This document shows positions 12,801-24,394 of a stretch of 64,000 nucleotides of DNA, piece after piece. The stretch is from Cryptomeria japonica. Its lineage: Eukaryota; Streptophyta; Pinopsida; Cupressales; Cupressaceae. The DNA is taken from NCBI RefSeq assembly GCF_030272615.1, contig NC_081411.1, forward strand, positions 158,326,471 to 158,390,470, in the 5' to 3' direction. A program made the position numbers and the translations under genes. The notes below the pieces were generated by a model. The model searched no databases, had not been told where the DNA came from, and saw only the letters and a list, made by a program, of their open reading frames with translations. Each line of letters begins with the position of its first letter. Position 1 is the stretch's first letter.

Positions 12801-13109
12801 TGTTAGTGTAGAATATTTTGCATAGAATATTCCTTTAGATAAGTTTGCTAGTTGTTAAAAGATAGGATTATTATTTCTTAGTTGTGCAATCTTGCATGGA
12901 TTTTTATAATCTACATAAATTTGAAAGCCTATTTTATAGTTGGTTGTTTCCGTTTTAGATGACTCTTCTCTGCTTTACATATTGTACTCATTCCTAAGTC
13001 AATCAAGCACTTAGTTCACAGAATTTACTAATTTTCAATTTATGCAATTATGTAATTTGCAGCTCTACCAGCATTTCAGGTTTTCACAGGTTTAACAAAT
13101 ATTTTTACA
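12801..13109 (+). repeat. 3' LTR of the 1.63-kb element
   Basis: Starts TGTTAGTGTAGAATATT after the purine tract and ends ATTTTTACA, followed by the AAAGG duplication. Confidence 0.88.
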
Positions 13110-13114
13110 AAAGG

Positions 13115-16100
13115 AAAGGACCATAGCTCTCTATGGAAAAACACTTATAGGATACCCAACCCTTAGCACGCAACCACCTCCAGCCCATACTAACTAGTCC
13201 CCATAGCTCTAGAGGCCTCAAACCAACTACAAAACAACAAATGAGTAAAAATAGGGTCACACCCATCGAATTTTTGAGAAGTAGAGCAAGGTACCCAGAA
13301 AGAAAACTAACATAACAACTAGCAAACCCTAGTGAGAAGTAGAGCAAGGCACCCAGAAAAGCAAGGCACCCAGAAAGCAAGAAAACCCTAATGGTTACTT
13401 TTTTCAAATGAAATGAAATTGAAATGGAAATAGAAAATTTTAGAGGAATTAGATGATAAAGTGAAAGAAATTCAAATGCAAAGAAATAATTTATATTATT
13501 TTCTGTGAGTGCAATTGAATGATCGGTATTATTTTTATTATTGGAGATTGTCATTGCTAATGAGAAATTGAGTGCAAGTGAATGCAGGAACAAGTGAACA
13601 CAGATGAAGGCACGAATAGGGTTCAAGTAGAGTTTTTTTAGCTCATGGACTTTGCTAGAATAGACGGAATCTCACACACCACTTTAGAATACTTATGCAT
13701 GCATTTGATATATAATTGGAGTTTGTTATAGAATTAGACTTGAATTACATTAGTGAGTGTGAAATATTATGCTTTATTGTTAAAAGAGATGTATTTTGTT
13801 TAATGATTTAAAAAATGAATAAATGACTATATAATTTCACATTCTTTTGTGCAGATATGTGTGATTTAGTGAGCTATATATTTATTTGCTTACTTAGAGA
13901 ATTATGTATGTATGTATGTATGTATGTATGATAATAACTAGTGATTTAATTAAATGGTATATTAACCGAATGGTGGCGGATTATAAGTATTATGTTATAG
14001 GCAAGGTAACAGTTTATTTAATATAAAATAAATGTTAAATGAGGGAGATCGATAATAATATCGACCACTCCCCATATTTATAGGGAGGCGTCAGTATTAC
14101 TACCGACACTCCTCCTCCCCTTTTTACTTTCCATATCAACCATGTTAAAGATTTTGTTTTCCTTTCACCACATCAACCAAGCCATGGACAATGTAGTACA
14201 TGGTGAAAGTTGTGGGTTACCAACCCACATAAAATCACTGATATTAATATCTTTGAATGACATGTGTAGTGTTGTGTCACATAAGAAGTTAATGAATAAC
14301 TTTGCATGGTGAACACATAAGTGTTCGAATACGATCAGGACTGTTATGTTACAGGGAAACAATGTGTGGTGTCATGTAGATACCAATAAATTAGTCCACC
14401 TTTATGAGAGAATTGGCCCAAAAATAGGGAAGAAGGTAGATGAAAACACTATATATAGATCATCGAATTGGAAGAGAAAGACACACATACAACAAAGGAT
14501 TAGAGAATGGAATGTAGAAGAGAAAAGTATTGGAGATTTAGGAGCATTACAACTAGTCATAAAAGATTGGTTATGATCATCTCAGATTTAGCATTGAATT
14601 TTAGTGGTAGACTCTTAAACGAGCATTAGTTTGTTTTATTATTAGAGAATAGAAGGGAGAGAAGACGCTTTTGTGAAAAAGAGAGAAATTTGTAGAATTT
14701 AGAAAAGATAATAACTAAGAATAGAGAATGGAAATATAAAGTAGTAAGTAGAGAAGACAGAGCTCATGAGATAAAATAGCATATAGGGAAAAAGCATTGG
14801 AATTTGGACATCTTGCAAACAGTTTTGGGAGAAGTTATAAGTGATCACAATATACTTGGATCGTATTTCAAAGGTAGGGTCTATTCTAGCAATTTTTGTT
14901 ATAGAGATCTAAAAGATAAAAGAATGTTCTATTTTGTTCAGATTTATACAATAATCAAATGAAGGAATTAGAATCATGATATTCGATTTCATGATATGAA
15001 ACCATTTTTAATTGTTTTAAAATACGTTCATGTAAATAAAGATGCAATAATGAAATATTTTCTTAAAGTTTGTTGATAAACATAGTGTAACTCATAGAAA
15101 ATAGATCACAAAATCCTCTAGAAATAGAGCAAGGGGATAGAGAGTGTTTGTGTGTTATAAAATTTTGATTTGAACCACAAAAAAGATGAATTACTAGGAT
15201 AATGAATTATTAAATATTGAATCTTATTTTGATTTCGTGAAGAAAAGAGTTACACTCTCGAATTTGATCCTTGCAGTAGAAGTTAAGATGATTATTGGGT
15301 ATCTCATTTGAAAAGCCATATAGGTATGCTCATTATGAATTTTTATCATGTTAAATTATGTTGTTATGAAAAATTAGTAAAATTGGTTAGTTGAATTCAT
15401 AAATCATGAAAAACCACATATTAGTATCAAACTAAATATGGTATTTGATAAAAGAGGTAGACAAAGCAAAACACATGGATAGATAAAGAACTTAAGCGAT
15501 ATAAACATGAAAATTCGAAACCATAAGAAATATAATGCAAGTTAATGATTACACTATTTAAATGTTATGATAAACGAGTAAAAGAATGTGTACTCATTTT
15601 TTATTCAATTTGTATGTAAAGATACATACATGTGTACAACTTCGTATTTTTAATTTTTGATTTACTTGAAAAGATAGAAGTGAAAGATTGTTATCTTTTC
15701 AAATATATATTTGTTTATCCATGAAAGATTGCTTCCTATCAGATATGATTGGTTGTAACGAAAGGTTGATTCTTTCTATTTCTATTCAACGAAAGATTGT
15801 CTTCTTTAACATTGTATTTTTATCATGCAAGAAATAGGAAGCTAGAATTCAAAAATGAAATATTGTCTTCTATATATATTTGTTTTAGATTCATATGAAC
15901 AAAGCTAGATAGGCTTGCGTTTGTGGAAAGTTACCTTCTGGGACAAGTGTTGAATGTGGAATCATAGAGAAAGAGTTTGCTTTTTCCAAACTATATTTTA
16001 TTGCTATGTCTGGCATTATACTTGACCGAGTAACCAATTGACCATTGAAATAGATGGATTTATTTCTTTATCCACTCTAGCACATCGTTGATTGATGATC

Positions 16101-16655
16101 TTGTTTGTTTATTAACAGAATTAGAAAATTGAAAATGCATGTATCATTCTAGGCATGCACCAAATTTCATCTTGTCTATCAAATTCTTTTTGCCAAGCAA
16201 TTCGTGTAGGGTTGGGTATTCTTGATTGACCAAGAATTTCGGGGAAGTGTAAGCTTCAAGGTTGGGTGGAAAAAACACCTAAATCTTGTTATTTTCTTCA
16301 TTCTAAAGATTGCATTAAAGATAGCTTGGATTGCAGATCAAAGGGCGCATCTCATCCTTTACTTTCTATTATTTTGTTATTGAACTTAAGGCATTTTGAA
16401 AAGCCTAAGTATTGTATGTTTGAGATACTACTTATATCAATTTATTGAATGAAGAATCTTTATCTTTTTAGATAAATTTCGTGTTTATTATGATATAAAT
16501 GGAATGATCAAATGAAGCTATGGAAGGAAAAGTGGAATGAAATAGACTTTTTAAAGGAATTATGAGTTTATTTAAGAATAAAGAGTATTTCATTTTATTG
16601 TTGAAGTTAGAATGATTTATGCCTTTACAATCTCGCTCATTCTTTCTCATTGTAT
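13115..16655. other. Spacer, no supported gene
   Basis: A 173-codon minus-strand frame at 13105-13626 is hydrophobic, overlaps the LTR end and includes a duplicated segment (agaagtagagcaaggcaccc at about 13272 and 13331), so I treat it as chance. A (TATG)n microsatellite lies at 13903-13930. Around 14040-14120 a sequence with gatcgataataatatcgacc and a TATA-like tatttataggg resembles an LTR promoter, but no element ends are visible. A 76-codon frame at 14346-14576 is unrecognised. Confidence 0.35.
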
Positions 16656-17112
16656 CTTCATCTCTACCTCTACTTTTCTCTATCCCCCTCTATCTCTACA
16701 CATGTCTTCCTCTTTCTCCCCTTCTCCCTCTTCTAGGACCTTTATATCTATAAATTTTTCCCCTCTATCTCTATCTCATTATTGCTCTATCTCAATACCC
16801 ATATATCCCTCCCTCTCTCAACCCCTCTTTGTATATTACTTCACATCACTATCTTTGTCTTTCTATCTCCCCCTCTCTCACATTTTCCCTCTCTATCCGT
16901 TTATATATATATATCTTTATATCTCCCTCTCATTTCCATATCCCTTTCCTTCTCTATCTCCATCTCCATCTCCATCTCCATCTCTATCTCTATCTCTATC
17001 TCTATTTCTATATTCCTCTCTATCTGTATCTCTATCTCTACATTCCTCTCTATCTCTATCTCCTTACCCCTCTCTCTCACTCTTCCTCTCTATCTCTCCC
17101 TCTTTCTATGAC
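16656..17112 (+). repeat. Polypyrimidine (CTCTAT/CCATCT)n tract
   Basis: About 450 bp are almost pure C/T with tctatctc-type hexamers and a ccatct run near 16960-16985. It yields long Ser/Leu/Tyr frames in all three plus-strand phases, which are artefacts. Confidence 0.85.
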
Positions 17113-20100
17113 TATCTCTCCTAACATGAGCTTATTAATAATGGAGCTTAATTTTCTTCCTAATTAAAAGGTTTTGCTAAATTCCCTCCCAATTTACTTC
17201 ATGTATAACATATATGTATGCAAAAAAATACCAATTTTTTCCCTAATTGACCTTCCACACCATTTCGAAATACCCATGGCACACCAAGGTGCAATTGCTA
17301 GTAATATATATATATAAAATAAACCAAGTTGAATCCCTCTTACCCTTATACCTTAATTAAATCATGTTTCACATGACCATATTTCCATGTATCCCATGAC
17401 TACATTAGACTCCTTTCTCATAGGGATATTATGGTGGCTGCTATACCTATTAATTATTTTGTACATAAATATAAATATATATGAAATAAAATAGATTGGA
17501 GATAAAATAGTTATTCTTTTCTAGAACAGTTATTTGCAAGTGAACACGTGTTAACTTGTAGGAATGGGCACATTGTATATTGACAGTAAAGATAAATTTA
17601 ATGTAAACTGTACGATGTAAGAAGGCGCATTTATGAAAGGCTTAGCTTGCTTTATGTAAGGGAGTGTATAGGTAAGATGAAGAAGACTCATACCATTAAG
17701 TGGTGTGGCTTCCCATCTTCTGCAAGGAAGTCTGCAGTACGTTAAAATTATAATATTGTTATGTGGTTAAGATATGGCAGCAAGTGTAGAAGTTTGTCCC
17801 CAGCCATTATTAGTCCAACTGATATGACCCTAAGGATGAAAGAAGGCCATCAAATCTAATGAAAAAGTCACTTCTATGCAGCTTCCTTTACGCCTTTTAT
17901 TAATAAGTAAAAATAAATGCTTACCAAACAATTACAGAGGAAGAGGATTTTGTATTAGAGGGTCACGGAGAAAAAGGGGGATTCTCATGGAAAGGTAGTC
18001 AGGCTTTACACAGGGGATACGGGATCCCTGGCTCTGGAGAATTAGTTTGAGAAGCTTTCAAACAAATCTGTTTTGGGTGTGAACCCAACAATGATGGCTC
18101 AATGCTCGTAGCATCCCATTTCGCTTAAAGTTTCTAAGTTTGTTCTGTGTTGAAGGAAATCCATTTTTTTGGGTGGACAACTTACTTAGCTGTCGATGAG
18201 CACACATATTCTGTGAAACTTTTCATGTTCCTTGTTTATATTTTTCCACACCTTGCATACATTTCTAACGCAGTACTCCCAAACACAATATCAGAAAAAG
18301 TTCTCATTTTTGCACAGGCGAGAGGGATACTGGAAAATATGGTGGTGTTAGGCTTTGTAGCCACCAACAATAATGTTTGAGGGTTCTAAAGCCTTTTCCA
18401 CAAAACCCATTTTGTGCACATCCTGCACTGATGGCACAGTCGACAGATCAATTTGCTGGAGAGTTCAGGAGAATAACCTGCAATGAAGCCACCAATGAAC
18501 ACAATGCTGAAATCCAGTGAGGGGATCCTTGGGGTGTGTAGGAGGATATGGATAACGCTGGAGGAGACAATATACCCCTGTCAGGAGGAAGTACTGGTAA
18601 GTTCTAATGCTCCTCCTGCAATCATATTCATTTTAAAAGAATAGAATAAAAAAATAATTTCCAAGTTGTATGCAAGAAATCAAAATCACAAGAATAGAAT
18701 AAAATAATTATCTCCTTGAAACTGTTAACCAATTTATTACCACCAAAATAAAATAAAATGAAACTATTCTACACCAAGAAAATTAAATAAAAACATCATA
18801 AAATAATTTGTAACAAATCCTCATAAAACAATGATGAATGTAAGGGCAAAAGATACTCGTACCCAAACACATTTTCAGATCTTTGCTTAAAATATCACTC
18901 AAAGCAATATTTCCATCTATTTCCTAGCTTCCCTTGAAAAAGAAAAATTGTTGTTGAAAGATTTCATATTCATCTTTTTATTATTTATTTATTTTCTTAT
19001 GTTTGTTTGCTTGTGTAAAGATTTTTGCATGAGAAAGTTGAAAGTTTCTATTTAATTATTAAAAATAATAATATTATTATGCTAATACATGTGTATTAGA
19101 AATTATATTAAAAAAAAATAGAAATTTCTAGAGTAAAGCAAAGCAAAGCTTTGATATAAATCTAGAGTAGTTGTTAAAATATCTTGTAGATTATTTTCAA
19201 AGAATAATGTTATATTTTAATAATAAATAATGTTATTGATTAAATCTTTATTATAGAATTAGTTTCAAATTGTGAATGCATTTTGTATTGAGATGAAGTA
19301 CATAGTTAATTTAATTAACTAGCATATATTTTATAAATAAAATTTATGTAGACTTAGAGATATCAAATTTAAAAATCTTTATCTTTAAATTTAGTTTTTA
19401 AAAAAAAATTATATTTAAATAATAATAATAATAATAATAAGAATAAGAAGAAGAATAAGAAAAAGAAGAAGAAGAAGAAGAAGTTGTTTTTTAATTTAGA
19501 TTTGTTTCTTTAAATCTAGATTTAAATTTATTTTCACATTTAATAAATAATAATAATAGAAAGTTGCTTTTTAATTAAGATTTTAGTTTTAAACTTAATT
19601 TTAAATTATATGTTATCTAGTCATTATTATAATATTAATAATAGAAAGTTTATTTTTAATTTATATTTTAGTCTTTAATTTTCTATTTTTAAGTTTCTAA
19701 TCATTATAATTTTGTTTCTAATTTTACATTATTTTTATATGATTTTTTAGTATGTTTTTTCTTATATAAATTTAAAAACTTTGTCAATTTATTTTTTAAT
19801 ATTTATCATAATTAAATATCAATATAGAAACTTTAGAAACTTCTAACAATTGAATGATAAAATATAATCATTTCTAATTTTTTAAAATATTGTAATAAAA
19901 AAATCTGAAATATCTCTTTTTATAATTAACAAGATTTTTGGGTGTGAATTAACAAGTAAATTTAAGATTTTTTTAGCATGGAATTGTTTCTTTTCACCAC
20001 AATTGAATTTTACAAGAACTTCAATTCTATAAAGCTTAAAAAATTTATATTAAACTATTCACAAATTAAAAAAAATTGACACTTAATATTTTTTTTAAAT

Positions 20101-20671
20101 GTAAAAGGAAAAGCATTAGAATGATTGAACCACGTTGGGCTATAATGTTAAGCCTCTATTAGATTCCTTTAATTTCATCTATTAAATTTATTAATTTTAA
20201 CCCTTTTAATTCTTTTGATTGATATTATTAATTTCTAAATCATTCATTTATTTTATATTGTATTTCGTTTGAATATTCCATGATGTTAAGAGTGAAGTTG
20301 ATTCAGGATAAATATTAGATATGCTCAAATGCCATTATAAATAACGAACAATTTATTTAGGATTAGTTTAAATCTCACTTCTTTTTCATGCATTATTATG
20401 CAAACTAATTGAGTTAAAAAGTTAGTTTCATCTTTTAATTATAAAATGGGTTTAAATTAATTTTCATAAATATATAGTTATATATGGGGCACATATATAG
20501 AGTAAATTGACTCTTAACATTATAGTGTAAATTCAATTATGTGTGGAGGACCTAGCCCATCTTTGCAGCTTATTTTTAAACAAAATATCATGACTTTATA
20601 TTAATAGAATTAAAACTAATTTATATACTTAAAATTTGAAAAAAAATTTGAAATAAAATCTTAGACAAAAA
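17113..20671. other. Spacer with one weak exon candidate and a microsatellite
   Basis: 17.5-18.6 kb is less AT-rich than its surroundings. At 18549-18597 an ATG opens a short frame (MDNAGGDNIPLSGGST) ending at a consensus donor ACTG/GTAAGT, a possible first exon without a visible second one. A 77-codon frame at 18147-18380 is unrecognised. (AAT)n grading into (AAG)n lies at 19418-19483. The rest is very AT-rich and empty. Confidence 0.3.
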
Positions 20672-21106
20672 GGGAAAGCAAATTGTGGAGCCTTACTAAT
20701 TTGAGCTCCCCTTTTCTTTCATAGCTTATTTCTAATTCTTAAATAATAGCTACTCCACCAAAATAAAAAAAGATTTTAAATTATCCAGTTGTTCACAATT
20801 TTAAAGTTGTATGGGAACACATTTAAAACTCTTTAAATTTAAGTAGAAAATAGAGTTAAGCAGCTACATGGGAACATGGGGTTAGATAGAGGGAAAGAAA
20901 ATTGTGGAGCCTTAGTGAATTTCAGCCACCCTTTTCTTTGATATCTTATTTCTAATTCTTAAGTAATAGCTGCTCCACCAAAATAGGAAAGATTCTAAAT
21001 TATCCATTTGTTCACAATTTTAAAGTTGTATGTGAACACAAAACCCTCTAAATTTAAGTAGAAAATAAAGTTAAGAAGCTACATGGGAACATGGGGTTAG
21101 ATAGTA
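20672..21106 (+). repeat. 219-bp tandem duplication
   Basis: Two diverged units, 20672-20890 and 20891-21106, both start gggaaag..aattgtggagcc and end with ctacatgggaacatggggtt. The unit's last part recurs at 42913-42976, on the other side of the 20-kb transposon, where most of the unit is missing. Confidence 0.8.
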
Positions 21107-22311
21107 GGAATTCTTTAAGAAACTCTAAAAAATATATATGTTTTTGTTATTTTCTCTTTCAGTATATTGAGGAAAATAGAATATTACAAATATAGTAATG
21201 ATTAAAATTAACAACTAGCCTATGGGAAATATAGTATTATTATTTGTTATGCCCAAAATTTACATGCTTAATGGACATTACAGAACCTATTTATCCCACT
21301 CGAACATTATGTATTTTACAATAATTTTTTTTTAGATCATTACCAAATGCAATTGTAAAACTAAAAGTGATAGAATCAATCAAGACGTAACATTTCCAAC
21401 CAAGAATAAATGTTATAACAATAACACAATGCTTCTTTTACTCTACATCATAATGTACCTCTTTCTTACCCAATTTGCATTCGCATTCCATCGGAATGTA
21501 ATTGCCTTCCACTTTATACTTGCATCTATCAATTGTTTACATGTCTATATGCTTAGCAAAAGATCAAAGTTAGTTAGATACATGATCATCGTGATAAATC
21601 ATATCCTAACTTTATCTAGATCAACCATAGAGTAATCAACTATTAAATTTGCTTAGGTGAACAATGTATGCATATGATTTGAAAAGGAGAGGCATGATCA
21701 ATTCAAACCTAGAAGAGAAAAAACTAAGGGCTAGACCTAATGTCTTGGGGCCTCATCAAATATGGCCTTGCCTATGTGAAAGCTCAGAGACTTATTAATT
21801 TGTAAAACAATTTACAACCATCTAATATGATGGTGTAAGAGTGGGTATGAATCCCTTTCTAGGATCCAATTCCCTGGATAGTATCCTCATCGGCTGCCAC
21901 CCACTTAGGTGAAGCAGGGACGAAGTCATAGATTTAACTAATGACCTGACACCAATCTTAACAACTCAAGGTAGAGTATCAATCCATGCAATAATATGAT
22001 AACTATTATTCTAGGAGAGGCTATCATTAATAACACATGTATGATAACAAAAATAGAAACAACTGTAGATCCATAATTGACAAGAGTTGACCTCCTATAA
22101 ACATCATGTGGTTGAGTATTATGTCATATCTTAATAAGTTCAAACCATAATGCCATATGTTGCGGTCTAGAGATCTCTATAGTATGCATTTCAAGACAAT
22201 AATTGTATAGGAGAAAGATCAACTCCAGTAATAGAAATAATATAGCATGACAAACTAAAAAAAATGATAACCACTATTGAATAAACTAAAATCAAATGAG
22301 TTCCAATAGAG
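21107..22311. other. Spacer left of the DNA transposon
   Basis: No gene is supported. About 21640-22180 is a less AT-rich stretch with blocks such as ccctggatagtatcctcatc that may be repeat-derived, but I could not align it convincingly to another part of the window. Confidence 0.3.
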
Positions 22312-22315
22312 CATA

Positions 22316-22339
22316 GGGTAAGTGCACAAAGATGGTGGT
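22316..22339 (+). repeat. Left terminal inverted repeat
   Basis: Begins GGGTAAGTGCACAAAG and differs from the right end at one of 24 positions. Similarity continues with an indel to AAGTGGACA at 22355-22363. Confidence 0.85.
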
Positions 22340-24394
22340 AAAAAAGGGGGGTATAAGTGGACACTTTTTTTTTTCTAAAATTAGGTGAACTTGAACTTGG
22401 AGTCAAAATTTGAAAGTCATCCACTCATGATATGAAGATAATCCAAAAACAAATATTGTAGTACTCTGAATCTAGTTTCCAAACTACTAAAGTTTTCCAA
22501 AATTGGATAAGATTAAGGGGGGCAAATCCTTCACACATGAAAAATTGACCCTAATTTTTTTTTCTTAAAAACATAACATAATGTCTGACGTGCGCATCAA
22601 AAAAGTCATAGATAGATTTAGTATTTTGACAAATCCTTTGGCAGAAAGATAGTTAAGAGTGAGAACTAGAAGATGTGTATTTTTTTGTAATTTTTTTTTC
22701 AGTATTTTTTTTTTTTACAATTTTTCCAATCGAGCACATCCTGAAAATTAGGTAACTTTTCATGCATGAAGAATAAGTTGCACTAAACAAATCGAAAATA
22801 CAATTTTATTTTAAATTGTAAAGAATCAAGTGCACTACAATGTTATATAAAGTTTTTTAAATTTGGATAAGTTTATCAGAAGTTATTCAAAAAATGGTGC
22901 ACCTATGTCTGTGAGAACTATGGAGACTCTAGTAAGAGAAATTCAATAATAATGTTATTGCTATTCAAATTGAAAAAAAAATATGGTTAGAAAGCTCAGA
23001 AAATGGGTGAAAATATGGTGGCAATTTTAGAAATACCCACTTCATGAAGTGTAAGCTTGAGGATAACAAAGTCGATAAACCAAGTTGATAAAATAAAACT
23101 CGTAAAAAATGAGAGAAATGGAGGGAAATCAAACTTCCAAGCTGTAGCTTTGTCATCCAGGCCTATTTCCAAGCCTAAACAATCAAAAGTGCGCACGGGG
23201 TACTTATGGTGTAAGAATCACGTAAGCGCTATTGTATAATATGATATTGTATATATAATATTTATATATACATATAATAAATATATATATGTATATAATA
23301 ATATATAATAATATATAATATATATATATTATATTAAGTATATATATACACATGTAAGTGTATTGTCTCCCCTTCTCAAATGCATACAAGGTGCCTCTCT
23401 CTCTCTCTCTCCCTCTCTCCCCTTCTCCCTTCCTCCATACCCCATCCCTCCCTCTCTTCCCTTATCCCTTCCTCCATACCCCATCCCTCTCTCTCTCACT
23501 CTCTCCCCTTCTCCTTTCCTCCATAACCCATCCATCTTTCTCTTCTCTCTCTCCCTCCCTCCATCCATACCCCACTACAACAGTGTCTGTACTTCTATAG
23601 AACTAAGTGAATGTATTTCTTGTCTAGAACTTCCTCTTTTATTTTTATCATGTATGCTCTCCTAAGAAAATTGTCTAATGGATTTGTGTGTGTATATTGA
23701 ATAGGAGGAATAGGGTTTGAAATTTAACCACTGGTGCATTACCATGACAAGAAAGGAAACCTGTAGCAATATTCTTCTCGAATGTGTTTTTAATGAGAAG
23801 AGAAGATGTGGAAAATAGTGTCAAAAAAGCAACATGATGAGTCAGAGTACCTGCAATATGTTTTTCAGAAGGAAACAACCGGTAGGAAGAGAAAGAGGGA
23901 GAGTAACATAGATGATGTCTTAGAGAATGATAGTGGTGGGTATGCGAGAGTTCCCATGTTGTTACACAATTCTTGTCACCTAATGAAATTAAAGTTTGTT
24001 ATATGCATGGCAGTGGTAGTATATGATGATCATCACTTGTTAAACGGCTTGGAACGGTACATACCCATGAAATAAATCAAGTGTGTAATTCCTATAGTCA
24101 CAATCAAGATCAGTCCTATAACCTTGTAAATTTAATAGCATCATATGTTTTAGAACTTAGGCAGTACTCTTTGGGTTAGGTCAAGCTCTTACACTTGGTG
24201 AATTTTTTGTTTTTGCATGATTTCAAATAATTGAATTGTTGTTCTTATTAGTTTTGTCAATAGTATTGTGATTGTTTAATAGTTTGATTCAAAAAAAAGT
24301 GATAAAATGCATATTTATGGTTATTTGTTTGTTTATGAACCTTTGTTTACATATATATGTAATATGATTCTATTTAGGACAAACGATATCAACC
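22340..24394. other. Subterminal and 5' region of the transposon
   Basis: AT-rich, then a TATA-type microsatellite (23236-23350), then a CT-rich minisatellite. An 89-codon frame at 23806-24075 contains a nuclear-localisation-like GRKRKRE and could be an upstream exon of gene A. The stretch ends with a good acceptor (ctatttag, about 24372-24379) just before the gene A start. Confidence 0.4.
23391..23575 (+). repeat. CT-rich minisatellite, about three units
   Basis: A unit of about 45-55 bp built on ccttcctccataccccatcc repeats three times between CT dinucleotide runs. The predicted frames through it are artefacts. Confidence 0.8.

Larger units (their letters stand above)
11480..13109 (+). mobile_element. 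Complete small non-autonomous LTR retrotransposon
   Basis: Two LTRs of about 310 bp (11480-11789 and 12801-13109) begin TGTTA and end TTTACA, and are flanked by the 5-bp duplication AAAGG (11475-11479; 13110-13114). Directly after the 5' LTR is TGGTATTAGAGC (11790-11801), a primer-binding site for initiator Met tRNA as in Copia elements. A purine run taagatgggg precedes the 3' LTR. The internal part is only about 1.0 kb and has no gag or pol frame, so the element must have moved with enzymes supplied in trans (TRIM/LARD-like by size). The LTRs have diverged visibly, so the insertion is old. Confidence 0.88.

Noticed and set aside
13105-13626. 173-codon hydrophobic minus-strand frame
   Set aside because: It starts inside an LTR end and crosses a tandem duplication; composition is that of translated A/C-rich repeat.
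16612-17167. Three overlapping frames of up to 170 codons rich in Ser/Leu/Tyr
   Set aside because: They are the three phases of a CT-rich microsatellite tract.
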